A stretch of DNA of 62,343 nucleotides from Streptomyces sp. Ncost-T10-10d. GTDB taxonomy: Bacteria; Actinomycetota; Actinomycetes; Streptomycetales; Streptomycetaceae. The position numbers and the translations under genes are program-made. The DNA is taken from positions 1 through 62,343 of the forward strand of contig NZ_FMDF01000156.1 in the NCBI RefSeq assembly GCF_900091955.1, read 5' to 3'. Below the pieces are notes generated by a model that did no database searches, was not told where the DNA came from, and saw only the letters and a list, made by a program, of their open reading frames with translations. Positions 42,757 through 51,824 of this stretch are shown here, piece by piece; within the stretch, counting starts at the first letter, position 1; every line of letters starts with the position of its first letter.

Positions 42757-43278
42757 TCAAGAGCCTTTGGCCGCGAGCTGCGGAGGTGGATCGCCGCCGA
42801 GCAGGGCGATCAGTTGGGCGAGCAGCATGTCCAGTTCTCGGCCGACGTCGGCGATCTGCGGGTTGTCGTAGCTGGCGAACAGCAGACTGGGCTGGTCGAC
42901 GGCGAGTTTGGTGTCGCCGTCCGGGTCGGCGTAGAGCAGGGTCCGCAGTGGTGCGTGCAGCATGACCGACGGGTCCCTGCAGAACATGCGTTCGGCGATG
43001 GTGTGGTTGCCCATCAGGTACTGCGTGGCCTTCCACACGGACGGCGACCCGGCCATGACGGCGGTGATGTCACTGCGGTAGTAGCGCATGAAGCCGTGCG
43101 GGGCGTTGATCTCCGCCAGCTCGAGCGTGGCCTGCCACGATGCCATTTGGAAGAAGCGGGCGAGATCGACCTCTGGTACGAGGGTTTCGTAGTGCTCGCG
43201 GGTGGCGTCGTACGGGTGCGGGAGTGCCACGACGAGCCGCCGGGCGGGGTGATCGATGGTGGCGTCATGAGTGGTCAT
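42757..43278 (-). CDS. DUF302 domain protein
   Basis: A 173-residue cytosolic protein. The C-terminal half ('CRDPSVMLHAPLRTLLYADPDGDTKLAVDQPSLLFASYDNPQIADVGRELDMLLAQLI') is a DUF302 domain, a small fold of unknown function found in oxidative and metal stress settings. The N-terminal half is a variant of the same family ('HPYDATREHYETLVPEVDLARFFQM'). The ATG at 43278 overlaps the stop of the upstream gene (ATGA), so it is the second gene of a two-gene operon whose first gene is frameshifted. Confidence 0.8.
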   Translation of the reverse strand: MTTHDATIDHPARRLVVALPHPYDATREHYETLVPEVDLARFFQMASWQATLELAEINAPHGFMRYYRSDITAVMAGSPSVWKATQYLMGNHTIAERMFCRDPSVMLHAPLRTLLYADPDGDTKLAVDQPSLLFASYDNPQIADVGRELDMLLAQLIALLGGDPPPQLAAKGS

Positions 43279-44031
43279 GGCTGCGCCTGTTCGTCGCCGG
43301 AGCGAACCTGTTCGACGTCGTGGATGTCGAGGGTGATGGACGGCAGGTTGAGGTTGACGCTGTTGTCGGGGTTGCGGCGGAATACTCGGCGGCGCGTGGC
43401 CAGGAGCAATCCGCCGAACGTCTGGTAGCGGCTGGTGTAGTGGCCTACGAGGGTGCTGCCGTTGACTTCGGTGATGTAGTCCATGCGGCGTTGCATTCCG
43501 AAGGTATCGAAGTAGAACACCTGGTCCGGGTTGTGCGTGGCGATCCGGGGTGGGAGGCGCACCTGCAGGCGTCGCCAGGTCTGGCCGGCTGCGCCACGGT
43601 TCGATTTCCCGGGCCCGCACATCTGGACAGGTGAACAGGAACGGCGTTGTGAAGTAGTTCCAGCACGCGTAGCCGAGGAAGTAGCCGAGGTGAAGGGCGT
43701 CCCAGGGAGTGTTGCGCAGCATTCCTTTGAAGCATGCACGTGCGGGGGTGAGGGTCTCGACCGGTTCGCCGTCGAGTGTCTGCATGGTGACGCTGTCGGT
43801 GGCGGCGTCGAAGACCATCCGCTGGTCGGGGCGGGTGAACGGGCTGAACACGATGTGCTCCCTGACCGTGTCCAGTGTCAGGATCTGGTCGAACGTCCTG
43901 TCCGGGGGCCAGCCCTTCATCGCCCAGATCGGGCCGCCGATGGAGATGTCGATTTTCAGGCCACGCAGGGTGTTCCAGAGTTCTTGGCCGCCGGTTGTGG
44001 CGATTGCCAGATCGAGGAGTCCGTCACTCAT
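43275..44031 (-). pseudogene. frameshifted conserved gene upstream of DUF302
   Basis: From ATG 44031 (AAAGGA upstream) one frame reads 'MSDGLLDLAIATTGG' through 'VRAREIEPWR' for about 147 residues. The continuation 'AGQTWRRLQVRLPPRIATHNPDQVFYFD' to the stop at 43275 lies in another frame, with the change near 43590. Joined, it gives about 250 residues with a good fit to streptomycete hypothetical proteins of the same shape, often beside DUF302 genes. I know no function. The single shift could be a real mutation or a sequencing error. Confidence 0.65.
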
Positions 44032-44178
44032 GGCAGGTCCTTTCCGCGGCCGTTTCCGCGTGGGAACTCGATCTGGTGCCCGGAGCCCGTTGGCGGCGGG
44101 ACCCGCAGACCGTGGCCGGTGCCCGCGGTGGCCAACCCACGACGTAGGACGCTTCACGACGCTTCGGACGAAATGGTT

Positions 44179-45108
44179 TCAGCGAGTGAACAGGTCCTCG
44201 TTCTTACGGACGAAGTCGGCTATCCCTGACGGGGGCCGCCCGGTGACCTGCTCCACACCGTCCGCCTTGCGGTCGTAACGATTCTCCGCGTGAAGGCGGG
44301 CCATGGTGGAGATGTGCTGGAAGACGTGGTCCGGCAGCCCCATCGGCGTGAGGTCGTTGTCTATCCATTCCTGCAGTGGGACGTCGGTGTAGCTGACCGG
44401 TCGGCCCAGGGCTGAAGAAAACTCCGCGGCCATGGCGGTCATGTCCTGTGAGCGGGGGCCGGTCAGTTCGTAGGTCCGGCCGATGTGTGCGGCCGGGTCG
44501 GCCAGGATCTCCTCCACGACCGCGGCGACATCACCGGCCGCCACCGGTGAGGTCTTCGCCTGACCGAGGGGCAGTCTGATGGTGCCGTCCTTGGCGATCG
44601 AGGAGAAGCCGACGCGGAAGAGCGGGTTCTCCATGAACACCGTGGGCCTGATCTGGACCACGGGCAGCCCTGACCAGTCGAGAACCTGCTCGACCAGCCA
44701 CTGCTGTCGCTGCTGATTCGATTCGAAGGTGCTGGTGAGGTCCATCTGGGCAACAGTCAGCTGCGACATATTGACGAACACTTCCAGGTGCCCGTACACG
44801 CGCCCGACGGCCGCTGCCGTCACGGCAGCCTCCAGATACTGCGCCGACACTCCCATACCGAAGTACATGCGCCCGCAGCCGGTCAGGGCGTCGGCGACGT
44901 CGCCCGCATGCGTCAGGTCTCCGACGACGACCTCGGCGCCCGTCGCGCGCAGCGCCTGCGCGCGTTCGTCATCGCTACGCACCATGGCCCGGACGGGCAG
45001 GCCCCGTCGCCGAAGGCCTTCGACCACGGATCGCCCGACGGCGCCGACTCTGCCCGCAGCGCCGGTCACCAAAATGGGCAGCACGCTGGCTTCTGGGGTG
45101 CGGTCCAT
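44179..45108 (-). CDS. NmrA-like NAD(P)-binding reductase
   Basis: A 309-residue atypical short-chain reductase of the NmrA/quinone-oxidoreductase-2 kind. It has a Rossmann start 'LPILVTGAAGRVGAVGRSVV', the 'VVGDLTHAGDVADALTGCGRMYF' acidic region, a 'GLPVVQIRPTVFMENPLF' core and the C-terminal lid 'YELTGPRSQDMTAMAAEF'. Such proteins bind NAD(P)H and may reduce quinones or act as redox sensors. The start at ATG 45108 has no clear ribosome site and an internal start is possible. It is apparently monocistronic. Confidence 0.83.
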   Translation of the reverse strand: MDRTPEASVLPILVTGAAGRVGAVGRSVVEGLRRRGLPVRAMVRSDDERAQALRATGAEVVVGDLTHAGDVADALTGCGRMYFGMGVSAQYLEAAVTAAAVGRVYGHLEVFVNMSQLTVAQMDLTSTFESNQQRQQWLVEQVLDWSGLPVVQIRPTVFMENPLFRVGFSSIAKDGTIRLPLGQAKTSPVAAGDVAAVVEEILADPAAHIGRTYELTGPRSQDMTAMAAEFSSALGRPVSYTDVPLQEWIDNDLTPMGLPDHVFQHISTMARLHAENRYDRKADGVEQVTGRPPSGIADFVRKNEDLFTR

Positions 45109-45229
45109 AGGGGCAGCGTGCAGCGCCCACGACCATGGTGCAACCGGAGCCTGTCGCCCCTGGGCGACAGCGGAATGCGGGGCATGTGGTCATCGGTCGG
45201 TCGGTCGGCGCAGTGCGTAGGCTTCGCTC

Positions 45230-45680
45230 TCGGACACGGTTCAGCTCGTCCAGGAAGGGGCCCGCCACCTGGTGGTCGCCGGTCACGGTCGCCAGGGCAC
45301 TCGGGCCGTGGCCGAGGCCGTGAAGTCATGCACCGTCGACTCCACTGTGGCAGCCGGCCGGGAACCGTCGGTTGCCGGTGTCACGGTGATCTGTCCCTGC
45401 TCGCGGTCGGGCATCCACCCGCCACCGCCGGGTCCGGTCAGCGTCAGCCGGATGGGCTTGGCCCGGCGGGCGACGAAGCCCGGCTGCATGTTCGGCAGGC
45501 CGGTCGGGAGCCATCCCACGGCGGGACGCAACCGGGTCGCGTCCGGTTGGGGCAGCTGACGCCGCAGTGGGCCGCGGGGAGCCTGAATCTCGTCGAGACA
45601 GGCATCCCGGGCCCTGATCGGCGCGATGTTCGGCAAGCGCGAGGGAGAGACTCGTCTCCCACGACGACCGGCACACCACT
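45230..45680 (-). pseudogene. broken maleylpyruvate isomerase-like gene (C-terminal half)
   Basis: A minus-strand frame reads 'PDATRLRPAVGWLPTGLPNM', then 'GFVARRAKPIRLTLTGPGGG' and 'ATVESTVHDFTASATARVPW', and stops at 45283. The next frame continues 'VTGDHQVAGPFLDELNRV'. Together these are the C-terminal sterol-carrier-like part of the mycothiol-dependent maleylpyruvate isomerase superfamily. The N-terminal DinB-like domain cannot be read. It is truncated and frameshifted. Confidence 0.6.
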
Positions 45681-45704
45681 CCGGCCGACCGCCGTAGATA
45701 AAGC

Positions 45705-45866
45705 GTCCTGGTCCTAATCCACGCGGCCTCTGACCGCCACTGGCGCACCCCACACATCACCCGCCACCTCGGCGACATCACCCTGGGCACCATGCACCCA
45801 CAACTCTCCCGATGGGCCCACCAAGGACTCGTCGCAACGCCGGCCCCGCCACCTGCACCAGGGTGA
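45705..45866 (+). pseudogene. helix-turn-helix C-terminal fragment
   Basis: A short plus-strand frame, 'ASDRHWRTPHITRHLGDITL' followed by 'HPQLSRWAHQGLVAT' and a stop at 45864, resembles the winged-helix tail of a group of streptomycete proteins. There is no start and no N-terminus, so it is listed as a remnant. Confidence 0.4.
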
Positions 45867-45932
45867 ACACCCCACCAAACCCCTTGTCACCAGCCTGCGC
45901 TCCTCGTGGACGGCTTGGCGTAGGCAACAGAC

Positions 45933-47036
45933 ATGATGAATAGTAACTTTATGGACATATGGGGCACATTGGACGATATACTCGTACACCAGACCGAGCC
46001 GTACAACGCCGAATCGCCTCCCGGCGCCCTCGCAAGTCAGATCACCCCCCTGGACAGCTTCTACAGTCGCAACCACGCGCCGATTCCCCGCATCGCCCCG
46101 GAGGGCTGGCGGCTGCGAGTGGACGGTCTGGTCGATCGCCCACTTGACCTGTCGATGGACGAACTGCGGCGTCACTTCCCCGAGCGGAGCGTGGTGGCAA
46201 CACTGCAATGCGCGGGCAATCGCCGCGCGGACCTCATCGAGATCCGCGACATACCCGGCCAGGTCTCCTGGGGCCCCGGAGCCATCTCCACCGCGTGCTG
46301 GAGTGGGGCAAGCCTGGCGGATGTGCTGGCCGAGGCCGGAGTGCAGCCGGAGGCGGCCCACATCGCCTTCACCGGTGCCGACGTGTCACAGCAGGCCAAG
46401 CCACCGCAACCCTTCGGCGGCTCGATACCAGTGGCGAAGGCAACCTCCAGCGAGGTGCTGCTGGCCTGGGCCATGAACGGTCAGACACTGCCCACCGCGC
46501 ACGGCGCGCCGCTGCGCGTGGTCGTCCCCGGCTGGATCGGCGCCCGCAGTGTCAAGTGGCTCAAGCGCATCACCGCTCAGGCCGAACCGTCCGACAACTA
46601 CTTCCAGATCGAATACAGCATCCTGCCCGCCGAAGCCGACCCTCACCAGGTCAAGCAGGCGGACGGCATCACCCTCGGCCCGATCGCCATCCACTGCGCC
46701 ATCCTGCACCCCGGCAAAGACGCCCAGTTGCCGTCCGGGCCGACCGAGGTCACCGGCTTCGCCTTCGCCGGGGACGACAGAACCGTGGAACGCGTGGATG
46801 TCTCCGCTGACCACGGCGTCACCTGGACCCACGCCGACCTGGACCCGCCGGAGAACCCCTGGACGTGGCAGCACTGGCGCACCACGCTTACCCTGCCCCC
46901 GGGCGAGGCCGAGCTCATCGCCCGTGCCTGGGACTCCACGGCAGCCGTGCAGCCTGAGTCCCCGGCGACCGTCTGGAACCCCAGGGGGTACGCCAACAAC
47001 GCCGCGGCCCGCCTGCACGTCACATGCCGTCCCTGA
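45933..47036 (+). CDS. sulfite oxidase-family molybdopterin oxidoreductase
   Basis: A 367-residue soluble molybdoenzyme of the sulfite oxidase family. The Moco domain has 'SFYSRNHAPIPRI' (the usual opening), 'VVATLQCAGNRRAD' with Cys93 as the molybdenum ligand, 'GAISTACWSGASLADVL' and 'PLRVVVPGWIGARSVKWLKRI'. A C-terminal Ig-like dimerisation domain follows ('GFAFAGDDRTVERVDVSADHGVTW', 'WQHWRTTLTLPPGEAELIARAWD'). There is no cytochrome b5 domain and no signal peptide, so it is cytosolic with an unknown electron acceptor. It starts at ATG 45933, though ATGs at 45936 and 45951 are possible. It is intact in a region of broken genes. Confidence 0.88.
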   Translation: MMNSNFMDIWGTLDDILVHQTEPYNAESPPGALASQITPLDSFYSRNHAPIPRIAPEGWRLRVDGLVDRPLDLSMDELRRHFPERSVVATLQCAGNRRADLIEIRDIPGQVSWGPGAISTACWSGASLADVLAEAGVQPEAAHIAFTGADVSQQAKPPQPFGGSIPVAKATSSEVLLAWAMNGQTLPTAHGAPLRVVVPGWIGARSVKWLKRITAQAEPSDNYFQIEYSILPAEADPHQVKQADGITLGPIAIHCAILHPGKDAQLPSGPTEVTGFAFAGDDRTVERVDVSADHGVTWTHADLDPPENPWTWQHWRTTLTLPPGEAELIARAWDSTAAVQPESPATVWNPRGYANNAAARLHVTCRP

Positions 47037-47113
47037 ACCGGACGCTTGGGTCGAAGGATTCGGCGTTGACACAGCGCCACATCCAAACTGACGTGGATGC
47101 CGACGAGTTGGAC

Positions 47114-47300
47114 GGCCTGACGGCGCCGTCACCGCCTGCTCGACCGTGGCGTTCTGCCGGTGCTGGAGCTCGGCGTGGTGCATTTCGAAGGGGCCGTCGA
47201 TGACGACCGGGTGGAAGCGCCAGGCGGTGAACAGCTCGCCCCGAGCGGAGGCGACTTCTGCGTTGAGGCGGGCGGATGCCACCGGGGGCCGGATCGCGCC
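47114..47300 (-). mobile_element. IS1380-type transposase fragment
   Basis: The minus strand reads 'GELFTAWRFHPVVIDGPFEM', then 'HAELQHRQNATVEQAVTAPSG'. This resembles the C-terminal region of DDE transposases of the IS1380 group, which carry a 'HHRxHAxVEQV' pattern. Only about 55 residues remain. It flanks the caspase/hydrolase operon on its downstream side. Nothing else is seen in 47037-47363. Confidence 0.55.
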
Positions 47301-47363
47301 TGCACGGTCAACTCAGCTCGGTCATGCTGAGATTCTGAGGGACACCAGCGGACACTCGTGAGC

Positions 47364-50300
47364 TCAGTGGCCGCCCATGCCATCGGCCTGACTGCTTGCC
47401 CCGCTGTCTGCTGAGTCCCTTTCCCCCTGATCGGCGGTGCCGAAGACGTAGACGTCTTTGTACGCGCAGAGAATGAGTCGTCCGTCGGGCGCGAACTCCA
47501 GGGCGTTGATCCCAACCTGGTCGGGCACGGTGAACATATCGACAGCGGGGTCGGGGGAAGCCGGCGGCCACACCTTGCCATCCGTCTCCCAGACCGTCAC
47601 CTGTCCAGCGCTGTTGCCGGTCGCCAGCAGCAGGCGACCCTTGACGATCCGCCCCGTGAGTGTCCTGATCCCAGGCTCCTGCTCACCGAGGACAATGTCC
47701 GTGAGACCGTCCCAGGCTCTGACAGTGCCGTCATCGCATGCAATCAGAGCGACGGAACGCTCGCCGGGGCGGACGCAGGCCACTGCCGTCGCCGTCCACA
47801 TGCCGCGCAAGGTCTTGCCGGGGTCGTTCGTGCCGAGACGCCACAGTCCTACGGATCCGTCCGATCGGACGGCGGCTACGTCCAGCGGGCCCCCTTGGGG
47901 CGCGCAGGCCAAGGCCGTCACCGGACCGACGGCTCTGGTCAGGTCGTGCAGCGAAGTGCCGCTGATCATGTCCCATACCTGGAGGCGGTGCGCGTAGTCC
48001 ACCATCACTGCGACGGGACGGCCTTTGTCGTGACCGACCGCAACCGCCATACCCCAACGAGGTCGCTGCCGGTCCATTGTGGTGCCGCTCGTCAGGTCCC
48101 ACACTTCGGCCGGCCGGTTAGCTGCACGGGTCAGAGCTAGGGTACGGCCGTCGACCGTAGCGGAGACGACTCCCGTGAAACCTGAGACTTCATCGGTAAT
48201 GGGGGGCAGGGCGAGAGCCCCGGTATCCATCCGCCAGATCCGTATGGTCGTGTCGCTCCCTGCTGTCACCACGACCGGCTGGCTCCGGTGACTTGCGCAG
48301 GCAGCGGCGACAGCGGCCCGGGTGTGGCCGTCGTTCGACGTCCCAGGCGGCGGGGTGAGGTCACATACCTGTACGGATCCGTCGGTCGTGCCAAGGACGG
48401 CGGTGGCGGCGCCGTCACGGGAGACGTAGGTGTGCAGTGAGGTGAACGACCGCTGCAGACCGGAAGGGCTTGAGGTCGTGGCCTCGGCCGGTTGCCGGGG
48501 CGCTGATGAGGCGACGAGACGGCGGCTCTCCAGATCGAGCATGTGCACTGAGCCGTCCACGCAGGCCAGAACGGCGGTGGGTCGACCGCCCGGCGTGGTG
48601 CAGGAGACGGCGGTCGCTGGAGACGGCAGGACGAGCGCGTCCACTTCGCGTGGCGCGCGCAGACGTCGCAGGGACCAGATGCGAACGGCGTTTCGGTCGG
48701 CGGTGACGGCAACTGGAACCCCGTGCAGGACAGCACAGCCGACTGCATCCAGTGGCGGAAGGCGCGGATCGGCCGGGGAGGCCGCGGTCTTCCCACGGGC
48801 CAGGTCCCAGATGTGCAGGGAGCCGTGGTGGCCGCCGGCGACGACCACTTCCCGGCCCCGTCGCCCGACCTTGTCGGCTGCGTCAAGGTCCGCGTCCACG
48901 GTGACCGTCGCCAGGCCGCCGGGGCAGCCGTCCGGCAGGAGAAGCCGGTGCGGCAGTGCGGTCGCGTTCGCGAGATCCCATACCTGCTGGACGCCGTCCT
49001 CGGTAGCGCTCACCGCGATCCTGCGGCCCCCCAGGTCGAGCGTGACGAGGTGTGTCACCGGCGAGGAATCTACGGGGGCAAGGCGGCTGGCTTCCCTTGT
49101 GCGTGCGGTGGTGAGGTCGTGGACGTGCACGGCACCGGTAGCGGTGCCAGTTATGAGGAGGTCGTGACCAGCGGAGGTAGTAGTGGTCAGCGAGGTGAAG
49201 GCTGTGCTGCAGGCGGGGGTGGGCAGGTCGACCGGGCGCCCGGTCGCCATGGCCCATGCGCGGAGCATTCCGCCGTCGACTGCGACGACAATGTCTCCTC
49301 CGATGCGGCTGGCTGCGGTGATCGGTCCCAGGCCGTCGGCGAGGCGTTGCACGGAGAGGGTGGAACGGGAGCTGCCTGCCGCTGCCCACAGGGGACGCCA
49401 TCGGCCTGCCCGGCCCCCGGTGTTCAGCTGGTCGAGCAGGGCGGTGTGCCGGTGCCGGGCGGCATCGCAGGCGAGGATGTGACGGCGGTCCTCGGGGCTC
49501 GTCCGCCGGTGCAGGTCCAGATGGTCACGGTAGACGCCGGCGGCCGACCGGGCTTCGTCGGTGCGCAGCCCGTGCAGCAGGGGCGCCAGTCCTGAGGGGT
49601 GCGCATGGATCAGGAACTCGCCGTCGGTGACCAGTTCGTCGAGGCGTCCGGCCGCGGCGGCCTTGGCGGGCAGGTGACGCAGGACGTACGCGTCGGCCTC
49701 ACGCCACGACAGGGTTCCGTCGGTCGCACGGGGGACGGTGCCCCGAAGTCGCCGGTACCAGCGGTCCTCGGCCTCCCGAGGTGAGTCGTGGCGGCGCAGG
49801 TCGTCGGCGAGTGCCTGGTGGTAGAGCCGGTAGACCGAGCGCCCGTCCTCATCGAGGGTTTCGACGAGATAGGGGCCTACGGCGTCGTTGCGCAGGAGGT
49901 TGAGGAGCCGCTCGGCAGTAGGTCCGGTCTGGTGCGGGTGGGGTGCCGCGAGAGCTGCCCAGATATGTGGGAGAGGCATGCCCTGACCCTCGGCATACGC
50001 CAGAGGCAGCAGTAGCGACCTGACCTCCGCCGCCTCCGAGAGGGTGAGCTGCTGTGTGAGGGCCCAGCGGAAGGCCCGGCCGATCGCGGTCGCGGGGCTG
50101 TCCGATGGGTCGGGTGCAGGAAGGCTGAGCGGCGAAGTGCTGAGGCCGGCCGTGGCATTGGCCGTGGCGCGGGCAACGAGACGAGCCACCAGATAGAGGG
50201 GGTGAGCAGCTAGGGCGATCTCGCCGGCGGCGCGGGCGACGAAGAAGTCGGGCAGGTTCCTGCCGCTGTTGGGGCCGAGCGGCGCTCGCAGCAGGTGCTC

Positions 50301-51824
50301 GGAGTAGGTTACGAGGTCTTCGATATCGGTCCAGTCAGGTTCCGCGAGATCCATGATTCGTGCCTGCGGTGCCCTCCATGCGAGGGCGCCCACGATATGA
50401 GGCCTGGTGCCGATCAGGAGGCGCAGCCGGGGGAATGCGTCCGCCAGGTCGGCGAGGAACCGGGCGATGTGGCGCTCTTCGTCATGGGCGACACCCGACT
50501 CGTCGAGCGCGTCGACCACGAAGGTGGCGAAGGAGTCCAGAGAGGCGAGACGTTCCCGTAGGCCGGACACGGTCGGCTCCGGGGCTCCGACTGCGGCGGC
50601 GAGGGCGGCGACGACCTGGTCCAGGGTCAGGGCCCGCGCATGTAGGGCGACCGTGATGGCTCCGGTCGGCGGTTGCGTACCCGGTGCGACGGTGCCGGCG
50701 GGGATGGTGTCACGTGTGCCCTCGTCGGACAGGGCGACGAGTCGGCCAAGAACTGCTGACTTGCCTACGCCGGGCGGGCCGGTCACGACGAAGACTCGGG
50801 CGTCGTGGTCGTTCTGGCCTCGAAGCCAGCCGGCGAGCCGGCGCAGGGCTCGGGCCCGGCCTGTGAAGTAGTGGCCAATCTCCGTGGCTGTCTGCCGGCC
50901 AGTGCCCCGTGGGGAGAAGTGCTCACTCAGGTCGGCGTAGCGGCGGCGCTGTTCAGCGATCTCGAAGGCAGAGGCGGCGCCCAGGCTGCGTACGAAGTGG
51001 CGCTGTTCGGCGATATCGAGTTCGCGTCCGGCCAGGCGTAGTTCGGGTACGTAGTAGGGGTTGGGGAAGAACCCGGTCGCCGGGTCGCCTTGGATGGTGT
51101 CGTCGAACAGCTGCGCCCAGTCCGCCTTCTGGTCGACTTCACGCCGCCGGAACTCCGCGTTGAGCGCGGCAACGAGTTCGGGCAGCGAGATGTGGCTGGC
51201 GTGATGGCCGAGCCGGGCCTCGTCAGTGAGGACGTGGGCGAGTGCAGCGCTGAACGCGCCGTCGTGTGCCTCCTCGGTGATCCGTGCGGCGCTGAGTACC
51301 CCGAAGGACTTCAGGAAGCGATGATCTGCGCCTGGTGCGTGGGCGAGCGTGAGCTTGGCTCGTACAGCCTGGTCCATTGCGTCCACCGCGCCGCGGCCGG
51401 CATAGCAAGCGTCGATGACGAGCAGCAGGCGTTGGACACCCTTGAGGGCTGGGAGTTCCACGAGTTGGTGGGCGGCTAGCGCGCTGAGGCGGACCTCGGC
51501 CGGCCCCGGCTCGGAGTCGGAGCACATCAGGTAGTGGGCCGGGCCCTCCTCCTGGCCGTGGCCGCTGTAGTAGACGAGAAGCGTGTCGCCGTCCTGGAAG
51601 TCGTTGGTGAGCCAGCGCAGCAAAGGCCGCAGGACGTCGTCGGGGGCAGGGGGGTCCAGCTTTCCGTCGGGGAAGACGGGCATCGGTTCGTATCCGATGC
51701 CGGCGAGGGATCTGAGGATGCTCGGCAGGTCCTCGGCCACGCCGGGCAACGTGGTCAGTTCCTCGTGCGTGTAGTGCGCGGCGCCGAAGGCCAGCGCGTA
51801 CCGTTTCGGCGTCGCCTCTCCCAT
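47364..51824 (-). CDS. caspase-like protease / STAND NTPase / WD40 beta-propeller protein
   Basis: A 1,486-residue multidomain protein. Residues 1-250 form a caspase (peptidase C14) domain: 'TLLVYYSGHGQEE' holds catalytic His89 and 'LLLVIDACYAGRG' holds catalytic Cys140. Residues about 315-560 form a STAND-type P-loop NTPase, with entry 'HYFTGRARALRRL', Walker A 'GPPGVGKSA' (349-357), Walker B 'TFVVDALDES' and sensor 'LLIGTRPH'. A helical/winged region follows to about 800. Residues about 820-1475 are WD40-like repeats ('VHVHDLTTA', 'LHIWDLARG', 'VRIWSL', 'IRIWRMDTG', 'LQVWDMISG', 'VRAWDGL'). The start ATG 51824 shares one base with the hydrolase stop (TAATG). The architecture predicts a signal-triggered protease: the propeller senses, the NTPase switches and the caspase kills or activates. 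Confidence 0.9.
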   Translation of the reverse strand: MGEATPKRYALAFGAAHYTHEELTTLPGVAEDLPSILRSLAGIGYEPMPVFPDGKLDPPAPDDVLRPLLRWLTNDFQDGDTLLVYYSGHGQEEGPAHYLMCSDSEPGPAEVRLSALAAHQLVELPALKGVQRLLLVIDACYAGRGAVDAMDQAVRAKLTLAHAPGADHRFLKSFGVLSAARITEEAHDGAFSAALAHVLTDEARLGHHASHISLPELVAALNAEFRRREVDQKADWAQLFDDTIQGDPATGFFPNPYYVPELRLAGRELDIAEQRHFVRSLGAASAFEIAEQRRRYADLSEHFSPRGTGRQTATEIGHYFTGRARALRRLAGWLRGQNDHDARVFVVTGPPGVGKSAVLGRLVALSDEGTRDTIPAGTVAPGTQPPTGAITVALHARALTLDQVVAALAAAVGAPEPTVSGLRERLASLDSFATFVVDALDESGVAHDEERHIARFLADLADAFPRLRLLIGTRPHIVGALAWRAPQARIMDLAEPDWTDIEDLVTYSEHLLRAPLGPNSGRNLPDFFVARAAGEIALAAHPLYLVARLVARATANATAGLSTSPLSLPAPDPSDSPATAIGRAFRWALTQQLTLSEAAEVRSLLLPLAYAEGQGMPLPHIWAALAAPHPHQTGPTAERLLNLLRNDAVGPYLVETLDEDGRSVYRLYHQALADDLRRHDSPREAEDRWYRRLRGTVPRATDGTLSWREADAYVLRHLPAKAAAAGRLDELVTDGEFLIHAHPSGLAPLLHGLRTDEARSAAGVYRDHLDLHRRTSPEDRRHILACDAARHRHTALLDQLNTGGRAGRWRPLWAAAGSSRSTLSVQRLADGLGPITAASRIGGDIVVAVDGGMLRAWAMATGRPVDLPTPACSTAFTSLTTTTSAGHDLLITGTATGAVHVHDLTTARTREASRLAPVDSSPVTHLVTLDLGGRRIAVSATEDGVQQVWDLANATALPHRLLLPDGCPGGLATVTVDADLDAADKVGRRGREVVVAGGHHGSLHIWDLARGKTAASPADPRLPPLDAVGCAVLHGVPVAVTADRNAVRIWSLRRLRAPREVDALVLPSPATAVSCTTPGGRPTAVLACVDGSVHMLDLESRRLVASSAPRQPAEATTSSPSGLQRSFTSLHTYVSRDGAATAVLGTTDGSVQVCDLTPPPGTSNDGHTRAAVAAACASHRSQPVVVTAGSDTTIRIWRMDTGALALPPITDEVSGFTGVVSATVDGRTLALTRAANRPAEVWDLTSGTTMDRQRPRWGMAVAVGHDKGRPVAVMVDYAHRLQVWDMISGTSLHDLTRAVGPVTALACAPQGGPLDVAAVRSDGSVGLWRLGTNDPGKTLRGMWTATAVACVRPGERSVALIACDDGTVRAWDGLTDIVLGEQEPGIRTLTGRIVKGRLLLATGNSAGQVTVWETDGKVWPPASPDPAVDMFTVPDQVGINALEFAPDGRLILCAYKDVYVFGTADQGERDSADSGASSQADGMGGH

